This document shows positions 37,260-47,742 of a DNA stretch of 63,607 nucleotides, in pieces. The notes under the pieces were generated by a model. It had not been told where the DNA came from, did no database searches, and worked only from the letters and a program-made list of their open reading frames with translations. A program made the translations under genes and the position numbers. The stretch's first letter is position 1; every line of letters begins with the position of its first letter. The DNA is from Stenotrophomonas maltophilia (lineage in GTDB: Bacteria > Pseudomonadota > Gammaproteobacteria > Xanthomonadales > Xanthomonadaceae): contig NZ_QFHO01000026.1 in assembly GCF_004920835.1 (NCBI RefSeq), positions 1-63,607 on the forward strand. The letters are read 5' to 3'.

Positions 37260-37433
37260 GTAGCGCCGGGCCATGCCCGGCGGATTTTTCGATCTGCCGC
37301 TGCGCTCGCCGGGCATGGCCCGGCGCTACCTGCGGCATCAAGGCTGTAGAGCCGAGCCAATGCTCGGCTCGGTGGGTGCCGACCGTTGGTCGGCACACCC
37401 TTCAAGGTCGTCCGACCAACGGTCGGGCGCTAC
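37260..37433. repeat. Array of five SMAG-type palindromes
   Basis: Elements at 37260-37282 and 37307-37329 (inverted pair, CGCCGGGC subtype), 37346-37370 (AGCCGAGC subtype), 37376-37396 (GACCGTTGGTC subtype, head changed to GTGG) and 37410-37433 (same subtype, inverted). It is the densest repeat in the window and lies between ftsE and rhlB, both on the minus strand, so it would be transcribed in the rhlB 3' end or the ftsE leader. Confidence 0.88.
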
Positions 37434-37453
37434 CCGCTGATCGGCGGCGCCGA

Positions 37454-39178
37454 TCAGCTGCCCGACAGCATCCGGCGGATCTTGCGGCCGATGCGGGTCA
37501 GGAACGAATCACCGGTATCGGCGGCGGTGCGCACCGGCTTGGCCACCACCTGCACCGGGGTGACCGGGCTGGCGCCATTGCCGGCCGTGGCCTGCACGCC
37601 TTCGGCGCCTTCGACCGGACGGCCGTGGCGACGACGACGGCGCTTGCGCGGCTTGTGCTCGCCATCCACTGCCACGTCCGGTGCACCTTCGGCACGCGGC
37701 GGGCGCGGCGGACGCGGGGCCTGGGTCACGGCAGCCTCGGCGCCAGCAACCGGGGTGGCGGCAGCCTGCTCGCCTTCCACGCGCGGCTTGCGCGGGCCAC
37801 GCGGGCGACGTTCGCCGCTGCGCTCGCCGTCACGACCACCGCGGCCACCGCCACTGCCTGAACGGCCGCCACTACGGCCACCGCCCCGACGCTCTTCCTC
37901 GGCGGCGCGGGCTTCGCGCGCTTCGCGGAAGATCTGGCCGACGCTTTCGTTGTCATCGCCTTCCTCGCCTGCCGCCGGGGCCGGGCGTTCCGGGCGCGGC
38001 AGCGGCGTCAGCAGTTCCTTGGTGACCGGCTCGGACGGAATCTTCTGCTCGATATAGGCCTCGATGTCCGGCAGGCCCATCGCGTAGCGCTCGCAGGCGA
38101 AGCTGATCGCATCGCCTTCTTCACCCAGGCGCGCGGTACGACCGATGCGGTGCACGTAGTCTTCGGCATCGAACGGCAGGTCGTAGTTGTAGACATACTT
38201 GATGCCGTCGATGTGCAGGCCGCGCGCAGCCACGTCGGTGGCCACCAGGATTTCCAGCTGGCCCTTCTGGAAGCGGTTGAGCAGGCTCTCGCGCTTCTTC
38301 TGCGGCACATCACCGGACAGCACGCCGACACGGTAGCCGGCCTTTTCCAGCGAACGGGCCACGCGCTCGACGAACACCTTGGTGTTGACGAAGACCATGG
38401 TGCGGGCGCCTTCGCTGCGCGACAGCAGGCCCAGCAGCAGCGGGATCTTCTCGTCGTCGGCCGGGAAGTAGATGCGCTGGCGCACGCGGGCGGCGGTGAT
38501 GGTCTCGGCCTCGACCACCAGCTTCTGCGGCTCGTTCATGTGCTCATAGGCCAGCTCCAGCACGCGGTGGCTGAGGGTGGCGCTGAACAACAGGGTCTGC
38601 CGGGTGGTGCGCTCAGGCATGCGGCGCAGCAGGAAGCGGATGTCCTTGATGAAGCCGAGATCGAACATGCGATCGGCTTCGTCCAGCACGCAGATCTCGC
38701 AGGCGTGCAGCGAAACCACCTTGTGCTGCTTGACGTAGTCGATCAGGCGACCCGGGGTGGCGATGATCACGTCCACGCCCTGCTGCAGCAGCTCGCGTTG
38801 CTTGTCGTAGTCGACGCCGCCGTAGACCAGCGCGAAGCGCAGGCCCAGGTCGGAACCGAACTTCACCGCGTCCTTGTGGATCTGGATGGCCAGTTCACGA
38901 GTCGGCGCAAGGATCAGCGCGCGCGGGTCTTCCGGCTTGCGATCGGCCAGGGCCGGACGGGTCAACAGGCGGTTCACGACAGCGACCAGGAATGCCAGCG
39001 TCTTGCCGGTGCCGGTCTGGGCCTGGCCGGCAACATCACCACCGGGCAGCGCGACCGGCAGGGTCAGCGCCTGGATCGGGGTGCAGCGGGTGAATCCGGC
39101 TCCTTCAAGGCCAGCCTGCAGGGCCGGATGCAGCTCGAAGGAGGAAAAGGTCAAATCGGTCAGCGGTTTGTCGCTCAT
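37454..39178 (-). CDS. rhlB: DEAD-box RNA helicase RhlB with RG-rich tail
   Basis: 574 aa. All DEAD motifs are present (Q motif, [24 protein letters not shown]). The start [14 protein letters not shown] at 39178 matches RhlB, not the 23-codon upstream extension. After residue about 430 there is a long disordered tail with RGG-type segments ([20 protein letters not shown]) and a polybasic [11 protein letters not shown]. RhlB unwinds RNA in the degradosome. It is divergent from trxA, and rho follows trxA, as in enterobacteria. Confidence 0.93.
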   Translation of the reverse strand: MSDKPLTDLTFSSFELHPALQAGLEGAGFTRCTPIQALTLPVALPGGDVAGQAQTGTGKTLAFLVAVVNRLLTRPALADRKPEDPRALILAPTRELAIQIHKDAVKFGSDLGLRFALVYGGVDYDKQRELLQQGVDVIIATPGRLIDYVKQHKVVSLHACEICVLDEADRMFDLGFIKDIRFLLRRMPERTTRQTLLFSATLSHRVLELAYEHMNEPQKLVVEAETITAARVRQRIYFPADDEKIPLLLGLLSRSEGARTMVFVNTKVFVERVARSLEKAGYRVGVLSGDVPQKKRESLLNRFQKGQLEILVATDVAARGLHIDGIKYVYNYDLPFDAEDYVHRIGRTARLGEEGDAISFACERYAMGLPDIEAYIEQKIPSEPVTKELLTPLPRPERPAPAAGEEGDDNESVGQIFREAREARAAEEERRGGGRSGGRSGSGGGRGGRDGERSGERRPRGPRKPRVEGEQAAATPVAGAEAAVTQAPRPPRPPRAEGAPDVAVDGEHKPRKRRRRRHGRPVEGAEGVQATAGNGASPVTPVQVVAKPVRTAADTGDSFLTRIGRKIRRMLSGS

Positions 39179-39688
39179 GAGTCCGTCTTGGTATGGCCAC
39201 CGGCCAGCGGGCGGGCGGCACTGCATCGTCTGGGGGCACCGTCGCAAACTGCGGCCCCTGCGGCGGGTCGGCGGGCCGGGACCACCGGGTCCGCGCGCCG
39301 CTCAATGTTCCAGTTTAACGCACTCGGGCCGACAAACCGGAATGACGCGTCTCACCACACAGGGAGACGCTGACCCTTCACCCAGCAACACCGGACTTGA
39401 ACAGCCGTGCCGGAGGCGCTGGTGTCGCCCGCTGCCAACCCCATGTACAGGAGGACAGTGAAATCCGACACATATCAGGCATCGAAGCGATCACGATACG
39501 CTGGGTTCCAGCCGGCGCCTGTCCCTGCCCTGCGATAGGGGTACACTGCCGGCCGTGAGCGTCCAGGCATCCCGCCGAACGCACCGCGGCAGTGCGCCGC
39601 GAGGCAACGACGAGGGTCGCGCCACCGGGCATGGCCCAGTTCACCCACCTCCGGCATCGCCGGGTGCAATCCAAGACGAGAAACCAAG
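39179..39688. other. Divergent intergenic region between rhlB and trxA
   Basis: About 510 bases with no supported gene. It must contain the rhlB and trxA promoters; a TACACT at 39542-39547 is a plausible trxA -10. No repeat element was recognised. Confidence 0.55.
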
Positions 39689-40018
39689 ATGAGCGACAAG
39701 GTTGTACATGTCGGCGACGCCGACTTTGATAGCGCAGTGCTGAATTCCAAGGAGCCGGTGCTGGTCGATTTCTGGGCCGAGTGGTGTGGCCCGTGCAAGA
39801 TGATCGCCCCGGCGCTGGACGAACTGGCCGACGCCTACCAGGGCCGCGCCAAGATCGCCAAGGTCAACGTCGACCACAACCGTGCGCTGGCCGCCAAGTA
39901 CCACGTGCGCTCGATTCCGTACCTGGTCGTATTCAAGGACGGCGAGAAGGTCGGCGAGCAGATCGGCGCGGTGGGCAAGGCCCAGCTGGCCGGCCTGCTG
40001 GACAAGGCTCTGGCCTGA
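39689..40018 (+). CDS. trxA: Thioredoxin
   Basis: 109 aa with the WCGPCK active site in [20 protein letters not shown] and the cis-Pro in [13 protein letters not shown]. It reduces protein disulfides and serves ribonucleotide reductase. The gene is divergent from rhlB and precedes rho, the common gammaproteobacterial order. Confidence 0.97.
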   Translation: MSDKVVHVGDADFDSAVLNSKEPVLVDFWAEWCGPCKMIAPALDELADAYQGRAKIAKVNVDHNRALAAKYHVRSIPYLVVFKDGEKVGEQIGAVGKAQLAGLLDKALA

Positions 40019-40250
40019 TCCTGCGTGACAACACCGGCGGCCGCCACCCGCGGCTGCCGGTGGGCGCATACCGCGCCAGCATGAATGCAGTTCCCGGTGA
40101 CCCTTGCACGGCGCCGCGGGCCGATGATAGTGTCGGCATATCCGGCCGCGTTCGCGTGCCGCACCCTCTGGACGCAGTTTCTTCCAGACCCATTCCCAAC
40201 GTTCGCCGCCCCAGCCGGGCGCTCGCACCTTCAAGCGAGGAATAACGCTC

Positions 40251-42002
40251 TTGTCCGATAACACTCCCGAAACCGGCAGCGCCGAAGCGCCCGCCGAAAA
40301 GCGCGTGCGCAAGCCCCGCGTAGCCAAGGCTGCCACTCCGGCCGCCGCCGAAACCAGCGCCGCCCCGGCGCAGCCCACCCTGCCGCTGGCAGCCGCGCCC
40401 GAAGCGCCGGCACCGGCTGCAGCGCCTCCCGCGCCGAGCGCGCCCGCCGCCGAGGCGCCTGCCAGCAGTGGCGGCGGTGACAGTGGTGAGGGCCGCGAAT
40501 CCGGCCAGCCGCGGCAGCAGAACCACCAGGGTGGTGGCCAGAACCAGAACCCGTACAACCAGAACCAGCAGGGTCAGGGCCAGGGCAATCGCCGCGACCG
40601 TTTCCGCAACCGCCGCGATCGTGATCGCAACGGCGGCGGTGGCGGTGGTCGCTTCCGCGATGACGGCATGCCCAACGACAACGGCGAGCAGCAGCCCTTC
40701 GTGCCGCGTCCGCATGCCAGCGTGCCGGAAGGTTTCCCGGTCTACTCGCTGAGCGACCTCAAGCGCATGCCGGCACAGAAGCTGCTGGAGATCGCCGAGC
40801 AGCTGCAGATCTCCGAAGGCGTGGCGCGCGCGCGCAAGCAGGACGTGATCTTCGCCCTGCTGAAGGTGCTGACCCGCCATGGTGACGGCGTTGCCGCCGA
40901 CGGCGTGCTGGAAATCCTGCCGGACGGCTTCGGCTTCCTGCGCGCGGCCGAAGCCAGCTACCTGGCCGGCCCGGACGACACCTACATCTCGCCCAGCCAG
41001 ATCCGTCGCTTCAACCTGCGCACCGGCGACCACCTGTCCGGCCGCATCCGCTTCCCCAAGGACGGCGAGCGCTACTTCGCGCTGTCGATCGTGGACACCA
41101 TCAACGGTGAGCCGCTGGAAGCATCGAAGAACAAGGTGCTGTTCGAGAACCTGACCGCGCTGTTCCCGCGCCGCCGCTTCACCCTGGAGCGTGGCAACGG
41201 TTCGTCGGAAGACATCACCGGCCGCATCCTCGACCTGATGGCGCCGCAGGGCAAGGGCCAGCGCTCGCTCATCGTTTCCCAGCCGAAGGCCGGCAAGACG
41301 ATGATGATGCAGCAGGTGGCCACGGCCATCACCACCAACCATCCTGACGTGCACCTGATCGTGCTGCTGATCGACGAGCGCCCGGAAGAAGTGACCGAAA
41401 TGCAGCGCACCGTGCGCGGCGAGGTCATCAGCTCGACCTTCGACGAACCGGCCGCGCGCCACGTGCAGGTGGCCGAAATGGTCATCGAGCGTGCCAAGCG
41501 CCTGGTCGAGCACAAGAAGGACGTGGTGATCCTGCTGGACTCGATTACCCGCCTGGCCCGCGCCTACAACAACGTGGTGCCGAGCTCGGGCAAGGTGCTG
41601 ACCGGTGGTGTCGATGCCAACGCCCTGCACCGCCCGAAGCGTTTCTTCGGTGCCGCGCGCAACGTGGAAGAAGGCGGCAGCCTGACCATCATCGCCACCG
41701 CGCTGGTCGACACCGGCTCGAAGATGGACGAGGTGATCTACGAAGAGTTCAAGGGCACCGGCAACAGCGAAGTGCACCTGAGCCGCCGCATCGCTGAAAA
41801 GCGCGTGTTCCCGGCCATCGACATCAATCGTTCCGGCACCCGCCGCGAAGACCTGCTGATCGAGCCGGAACTGCTGCAGAAGATCTGGATCCTGCGCAAG
41901 CTGCTGCATCCGATGGATGAAATGGCCGCGATGGAATTCCTGCTCGACAAGATGAAGAACACCAAGTCCAACGACGAGTTCTTCGGTTCGATGAAGCGGT
42001 AA
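40251..42002 (+). CDS. rho: Transcription termination factor Rho with long disordered N-terminus
   Basis: 583 aa, against about 419 in E. coli. The core starts near residue 165 ([24 protein letters not shown]) and carries Walker A ([10 protein letters not shown]), Walker B ([16 protein letters not shown]) and the Q- and R-loop regions. The first about 160 residues are disordered: Ala/Pro-rich, then Asn/Gln/Arg/Gly-rich ([20 protein letters not shown]). The start is TTG 40251; GCGAGGA lies about 10 bases upstream. A strong terminator follows. Confidence 0.95.
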   Translation: MSDNTPETGSAEAPAEKRVRKPRVAKAATPAAAETSAAPAQPTLPLAAAPEAPAPAAAPPAPSAPAAEAPASSGGGDSGEGRESGQPRQQNHQGGGQNQNPYNQNQQGQGQGNRRDRFRNRRDRDRNGGGGGGRFRDDGMPNDNGEQQPFVPRPHASVPEGFPVYSLSDLKRMPAQKLLEIAEQLQISEGVARARKQDVIFALLKVLTRHGDGVAADGVLEILPDGFGFLRAAEASYLAGPDDTYISPSQIRRFNLRTGDHLSGRIRFPKDGERYFALSIVDTINGEPLEASKNKVLFENLTALFPRRRFTLERGNGSSEDITGRILDLMAPQGKGQRSLIVSQPKAGKTMMMQQVATAITTNHPDVHLIVLLIDERPEEVTEMQRTVRGEVISSTFDEPAARHVQVAEMVIERAKRLVEHKKDVVILLDSITRLARAYNNVVPSSGKVLTGGVDANALHRPKRFFGAARNVEEGGSLTIIATALVDTGSKMDEVIYEEFKGTGNSEVHLSRRIAEKRVFPAIDINRSGTRREDLLIEPELLQKIWILRKLLHPMDEMAAMEFLLDKMKNTKSNDEFFGSMKR

Positions 42003-42005
42003 GAG

Positions 42006-42034
42006 AAAAGCCCCGCACTGCGGGGCTTTTTTTG
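42006..42034 (+). terminator. Intrinsic terminator of rho
   Basis: A perfect 11-bp stem (42006-42016 with 42020-42030), ACT loop, then seven T's. A textbook terminator at the end of the rho gene. Confidence 0.93.
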
Positions 42035-42049
42035 TTTTCGGGACGGCCC

Positions 42050-42149
42050 ATCCACGCGTGGCGTGGATCTACCGGTAGCGCCGGGCCATGCCCGGCGGAA
42101 TGCATCACCGCGCGCGGTCACAGACACGCCGGGCATGGCCCGGCGCATC
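42050..42149. repeat. Array of three SMAG elements
   Basis: 42050-42072 (ATCCACGC subtype, inverted, one stem change), 42075-42097 (CGCCGGGC subtype) and 42127-42149 (same subtype inverted, head changed to GATG). They lie between the convergent rho and GH3 genes. Confidence 0.82.
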
Positions 42150-42157
42150 CATCCAGA

Positions 42158-44689
<2,532 letters not shown>

Positions 44690-44769
44690 TGGGTTCTACC
44701 TCCGTGGATGAAGTTCCTGGCGTGCGGGGCTGCAGCAGCACGACAGCGCGGGCACCTGAGTGCCGTTCC

Positions 44770-44808
44770 TGACAGCGCTGTCATATAAGCCCGCTCCCGT
44801 ACTGTCAA
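44770..44808 (-). promoter_or_regulatory. GH3 promoter with LacI-type operator
   Basis: A perfect 14-bp palindrome TGACAGCGCTGTCA is at 44770-44783. On the minus strand TTGACA (44808-44803), a 17-base spacer and TATGAC (44785-44780) form a sigma-70 promoter whose -10 overlaps the operator. Related copies are at 47505-47518 and 47641-47654, so the divergent LacI regulator is the likely binder. Confidence 0.72.
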
Positions 44809-45030
44809 TCGTTGCTCGTGCGCGCTGTGGTGGCCGCCCCTCAACCACGGGCCCCGGCACATCACAAGCGCGCTACAGTGGTGCCCGTGTGTTGCATCGC
44901 GACAAGGAATCGGGACGTGCCAGCGCACCTCCTGTCGTGGCAACATCCGCCTGCTTCGGCAACACCGACCGGGCCACCACGCTCTACCATCGCCGCGTGC
45001 CCGCCGCCTTCCAGGAGGATCCATCGCACC

Positions 45031-46038
45031 ATGCGCAGTCGAATCGAGGATGTCGCCGCCGTTGCCGGGGTTTCGATCAAGACCGTGTCCCGCGTGCTCA
45101 ACCACGAGCCGAACGTGCGCGAGCAGACCCGCGAACGGGTGCTGTCGGCCGTGGCACGGCTGGGCTACAAGCCCAACCCGTCGGCACGCAGCCTGGCCGG
45201 CCAGCGCTCGTATGCGCTGGCGCTGGTCTACAACAATCCCTCGCGCAACTACCTGATGGAAATCCAGAGCGGCATGCTGGAAGCCTGCCATGCGCAGCAC
45301 TACAACCTGATCCTGGGCCCGGTCGGCACCGGCCGCCGCACCCTGCCCGACCTGGCCGCGCTGTTCGAGAATTCGCGCCCCGACGGCGTCGTGCTGATCC
45401 CGCCGCTGACCGATGACGAGGTGGTGCTGTCCTATCTGGAGGAGCATGAAATTCCCTTCGCCTGCATCGCGCCGCGCCACCCGGAAGGCCGCATCGGCGT
45501 ACGCATGGATGAGACCACAGCGGTGATCGAACTGATTGGCCACCTGGTCGCGCAGGGCCATCGGCGCATCGGCCACATCAAGGGCCCACGCGCACATGGG
45601 GCCTGCCAGTGGCGCCACGCCGGCTACCGCCAGGCGCTGCGCGAGGCCGGCATCGCTTACGACCCGGAGCTGGTGGTCAAAGGCCAGTTTTCGTTCGAAT
45701 CGGGCGTGGACGCCGCCAATACCCTGCTTGACCTGGTCGACCCGCCAACGGCGATCTTCGCGGCCAACGATGACATGGCCGCGGCGGTGTACCGCGTGGC
45801 TGGCGAGCGTGGACTGCGCGTACCACGCGATCTGTCGGTGTGCGGCTTCGACGATACGCCGATCGCCGGGCACATCTACCCGGCGCTGACCACGGTGCGC
45901 CAGCCGACCGCTTACATGGGCCGGCTGGCAACCGAGCAGTTGATCGAGCACATCCGTGCCGAGGCCGCTGGTCGCATGATCACGGTTGAACATGCGGTGC
46001 TGGATCGCGAATCGACTGCCGCGCCACGCCGGCGCTGA
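45031..46038 (+). CDS. LacI-family regulator of the sugar locus
   Basis: 335 aa. The LacI helix-turn-helix is at residues 3-30 ([21 protein letters not shown]) with the hinge helix PSARSLAG, followed by a sugar-binding domain ending in [13 protein letters not shown] 45031 follows CAGGAGGA at 45012-45019 and matches family N-termini. It is divergent from the GH3 gene and convergent with the transporter gene. It most likely represses the GH3, MFS and TonB receptor genes through the palindromic operators. Confidence 0.93.
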   Translation: MRSRIEDVAAVAGVSIKTVSRVLNHEPNVREQTRERVLSAVARLGYKPNPSARSLAGQRSYALALVYNNPSRNYLMEIQSGMLEACHAQHYNLILGPVGTGRRTLPDLAALFENSRPDGVVLIPPLTDDEVVLSYLEEHEIPFACIAPRHPEGRIGVRMDETTAVIELIGHLVAQGHRRIGHIKGPRAHGACQWRHAGYRQALREAGIAYDPELVVKGQFSFESGVDAANTLLDLVDPPTAIFAANDDMAAAVYRVAGERGLRVPRDLSVCGFDDTPIAGHIYPALTTVRQPTAYMGRLATEQLIEHIRAEAAGRMITVEHAVLDRESTAAPRRR

Positions 46039-46052
46039 CAACGGCAACACGT

Positions 46053-46079
46053 GGCTCACGGCGCCGGTAGCCGTGAGCC
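46053..46079. terminator. Hairpin at the convergent ends of the LacI and MFS genes
   Basis: A perfect 9-bp stem (46053-46061 with 46071-46079) spans the end of the MFS gene and the LacI 3' gap. No clear T-run. Confidence 0.5.
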
Positions 46080-47333
46080 GTTCCATGCATAGAAGGCGAT
46101 GTAGACGTAGCACAGCATCGGCAGCAGGAAAGACACCTGCAGGCCGTAGCTATCGGCCAGCCAGCCCATCGCCAGCGGAATGACCGCGCCACCAACGATG
46201 GCCATCACCAGCAAGCTGGAGGCCTTTCCTGTGAGTGCGCCGAGGCGCGCGATGGCCAGGGCGAAAATGGTCGGGAACATGATGGAGTTGAACAGACCGA
46301 TGCTGACCACGGCCCACTTGGCCACACCGCCACTGGCGGTGACCGTGATGCCCAGCAAGACCATCACCATCAGTGCGAACAGGCCAAGCAACTGGCGTGC
46401 GTCCAAGCGTGCCAGTAGTGCGGCACCCACCAGGCGGCCGGCCAGCGCACCGCCCCAATACAGCGAGACATAGCCGGTGGCCTCCTGTTCGGACAGGCCC
46501 TGGCCGATGCCCGGCGAGGACAGGAAGTTAACAAGCACGCTGCCGACGGATACCTCGGCACCGACGTAACAGAAGATGGCCAGCACCCCCAGGCGCACGT
46601 GGCGATGGCGCAGCACATCCCACACGCGGCCTTCGCCGCTGATGCGCCCCTCCACGCCCGCAATGGTGGGCAGACGGAACATCCAGATCGCCGCAGCCAG
46701 CAGGAACAGCGCCACCGCCAGGCCGAAGTACGGCAGCTGCACCGACTGTGCTTCGGCCGCACGATAGGCCAGTGCTTCGGCCTGCGGCAGCAGGGCCAGC
46801 TCATCCTCGCTGCGTGGCTGCGCCGAGAGGATCAGCAGGCCGCCGAACAGTGGCGCCAGCGTCGTGCCCAGCGCGTTCATCGCCTGCGCCAGGGTCAACC
46901 GGCTGGAGCTGGTGCGCTCGTCACCGAGCAGCGCAACGTATGGATTGGCGGCCACCTGGAGCACGGTGATGCCGGTGGCCAGCACGAACAGCGCCGCCAG
47001 GAACAGGCTGTACACGTGTGCGGCCGCCGCCGGCCAGAACATCAGCGCACCCACGCAGGCGATCGCGAGGCCGGCGACGATGCCGCGCTTGTAGCCGACC
47101 GCCGCCACCAGCCGGCCGGCCGGCAGTGACATCAGGAAATACGCGCCAAAGAAGGTGAACTGGATCAGCATCGCCTGCACCCAGGTCAGTGCGAAGGCGG
47201 CCTTCAGGTGCGGAATGAGGATGTCGTTGAGGCAGGTGAGGAAGCCCCACATGAAGAAGATCGCGGTCACCACAGCCAGCGCGCGGGTATTGCCCTGCAT
47301 GTGCTGTCCGCTGACGGTCGTTGCTGTGTCCAA
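46056..47333 (-). CDS. FHS-family sugar:proton symporter (FucP/GluP-like)
   Basis: 425 aa, 12 membrane helices. It starts with the FHS signature AIFFMWGFLTCLNDILIPHLK and has QFTFFGAYFLMSLPAG, VLQVAANPYVALLG and FNSIMFPTIFALAIA, as in glucose/galactose and fucose transporters. It would import the sugar released by the GH3 enzyme. The start ATG 47333 is used; ATG at residue 12 (47300) is an alternative. A weak operator half-site and the operator at 47505-47518 lie upstream. Confidence 0.92.
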   Translation of the reverse strand: MDTATTVSGQHMQGNTRALAVVTAIFFMWGFLTCLNDILIPHLKAAFALTWVQAMLIQFTFFGAYFLMSLPAGRLVAAVGYKRGIVAGLAIACVGALMFWPAAAAHVYSLFLAALFVLATGITVLQVAANPYVALLGDERTSSSRLTLAQAMNALGTTLAPLFGGLLILSAQPRSEDELALLPQAEALAYRAAEAQSVQLPYFGLAVALFLLAAAIWMFRLPTIAGVEGRISGEGRVWDVLRHRHVRLGVLAIFCYVGAEVSVGSVLVNFLSSPGIGQGLSEQEATGYVSLYWGGALAGRLVGAALLARLDARQLLGLFALMVMVLLGITVTASGGVAKWAVVSIGLFNSIMFPTIFALAIARLGALTGKASSLLVMAIVGGAVIPLAMGWLADSYGLQVSFLLPMLCYVYIAFYAWNGSRLPAP

Positions 47334-47504
47334 AGCCTGTCCTCCCGGTCAGTGATTAAAGCCATCCATCGGTCATGTGCGACATGCGACGCCGCTCCGG
47401 GTTGTCCAGCGCTGTCAGCTCGCTGCACCCCGTCCTGGCAAGGTTCCGCACCGCCATCCGCGCAGTTTCGTTCTGCACCGCACAACGCTTTTCCGCAATC
47501 GGAT

Positions 47505-47518
47505 TGGCAGCGCTGTCA
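47505..47518. promoter_or_regulatory. LacI-type operator upstream of the MFS gene
   Basis: TGGCAGCGCTGTCA differs at one base from the perfect palindrome at 44770-44783. On the minus strand it is preceded by TATGAC, the same arrangement as in the GH3 promoter. A weaker half-match (11 of 14) is at 47404-47417. Confidence 0.6.
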
Positions 47519-47639
47519 TACCTTGAAAACCGCTGCAGATGCCTTCCTTTAAGGCAATTCATCGGTGCGAGCGGGCCCATGGCAACGGTTACATCACGGC
47601 CGGCACGACCGCTGGTCAGGCGCACTTGATGGCAGTTTG

Positions 47640-47668
47640 TTGACAACGCTGTCAACCGTCGCTCCAAT
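47640..47668 (+). promoter_or_regulatory. TonB receptor promoter with LacI-type operator
   Basis: TTGACAACGCTGTCAA (47640-47655) differs at one position from the perfect operator. TTGACA is also the -35, with TCCAAT at 47663-47668 as a -10 after 17 bases. Binding of the LacI protein would cover the -35. Confidence 0.62.
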
Positions 47669-47742
47669 CCGGCCACGTGCAGTAACCGCGATCACGACAG
47701 CGCCGCACCGACACAACCGAATTCCCTGGGGAGGGAGCTTCC

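Noticed and set aside
37260..37433. Possible CRISPR array
   Set aside because: The units are palindromes of different sequence with irregular gaps and GTAG heads, so they are SMAG repeats rather than CRISPR repeats with equal spacers.
39378..39674. 98-aa open frame on the minus strand before trxA
   Set aside because: No ribosome site or family resemblance; composition is that of non-coding GC-rich DNA.
39933..41909. 658-aa open frame on the minus strand
   Set aside because: It is the shadow of rho and trxA, with low-complexity composition only.
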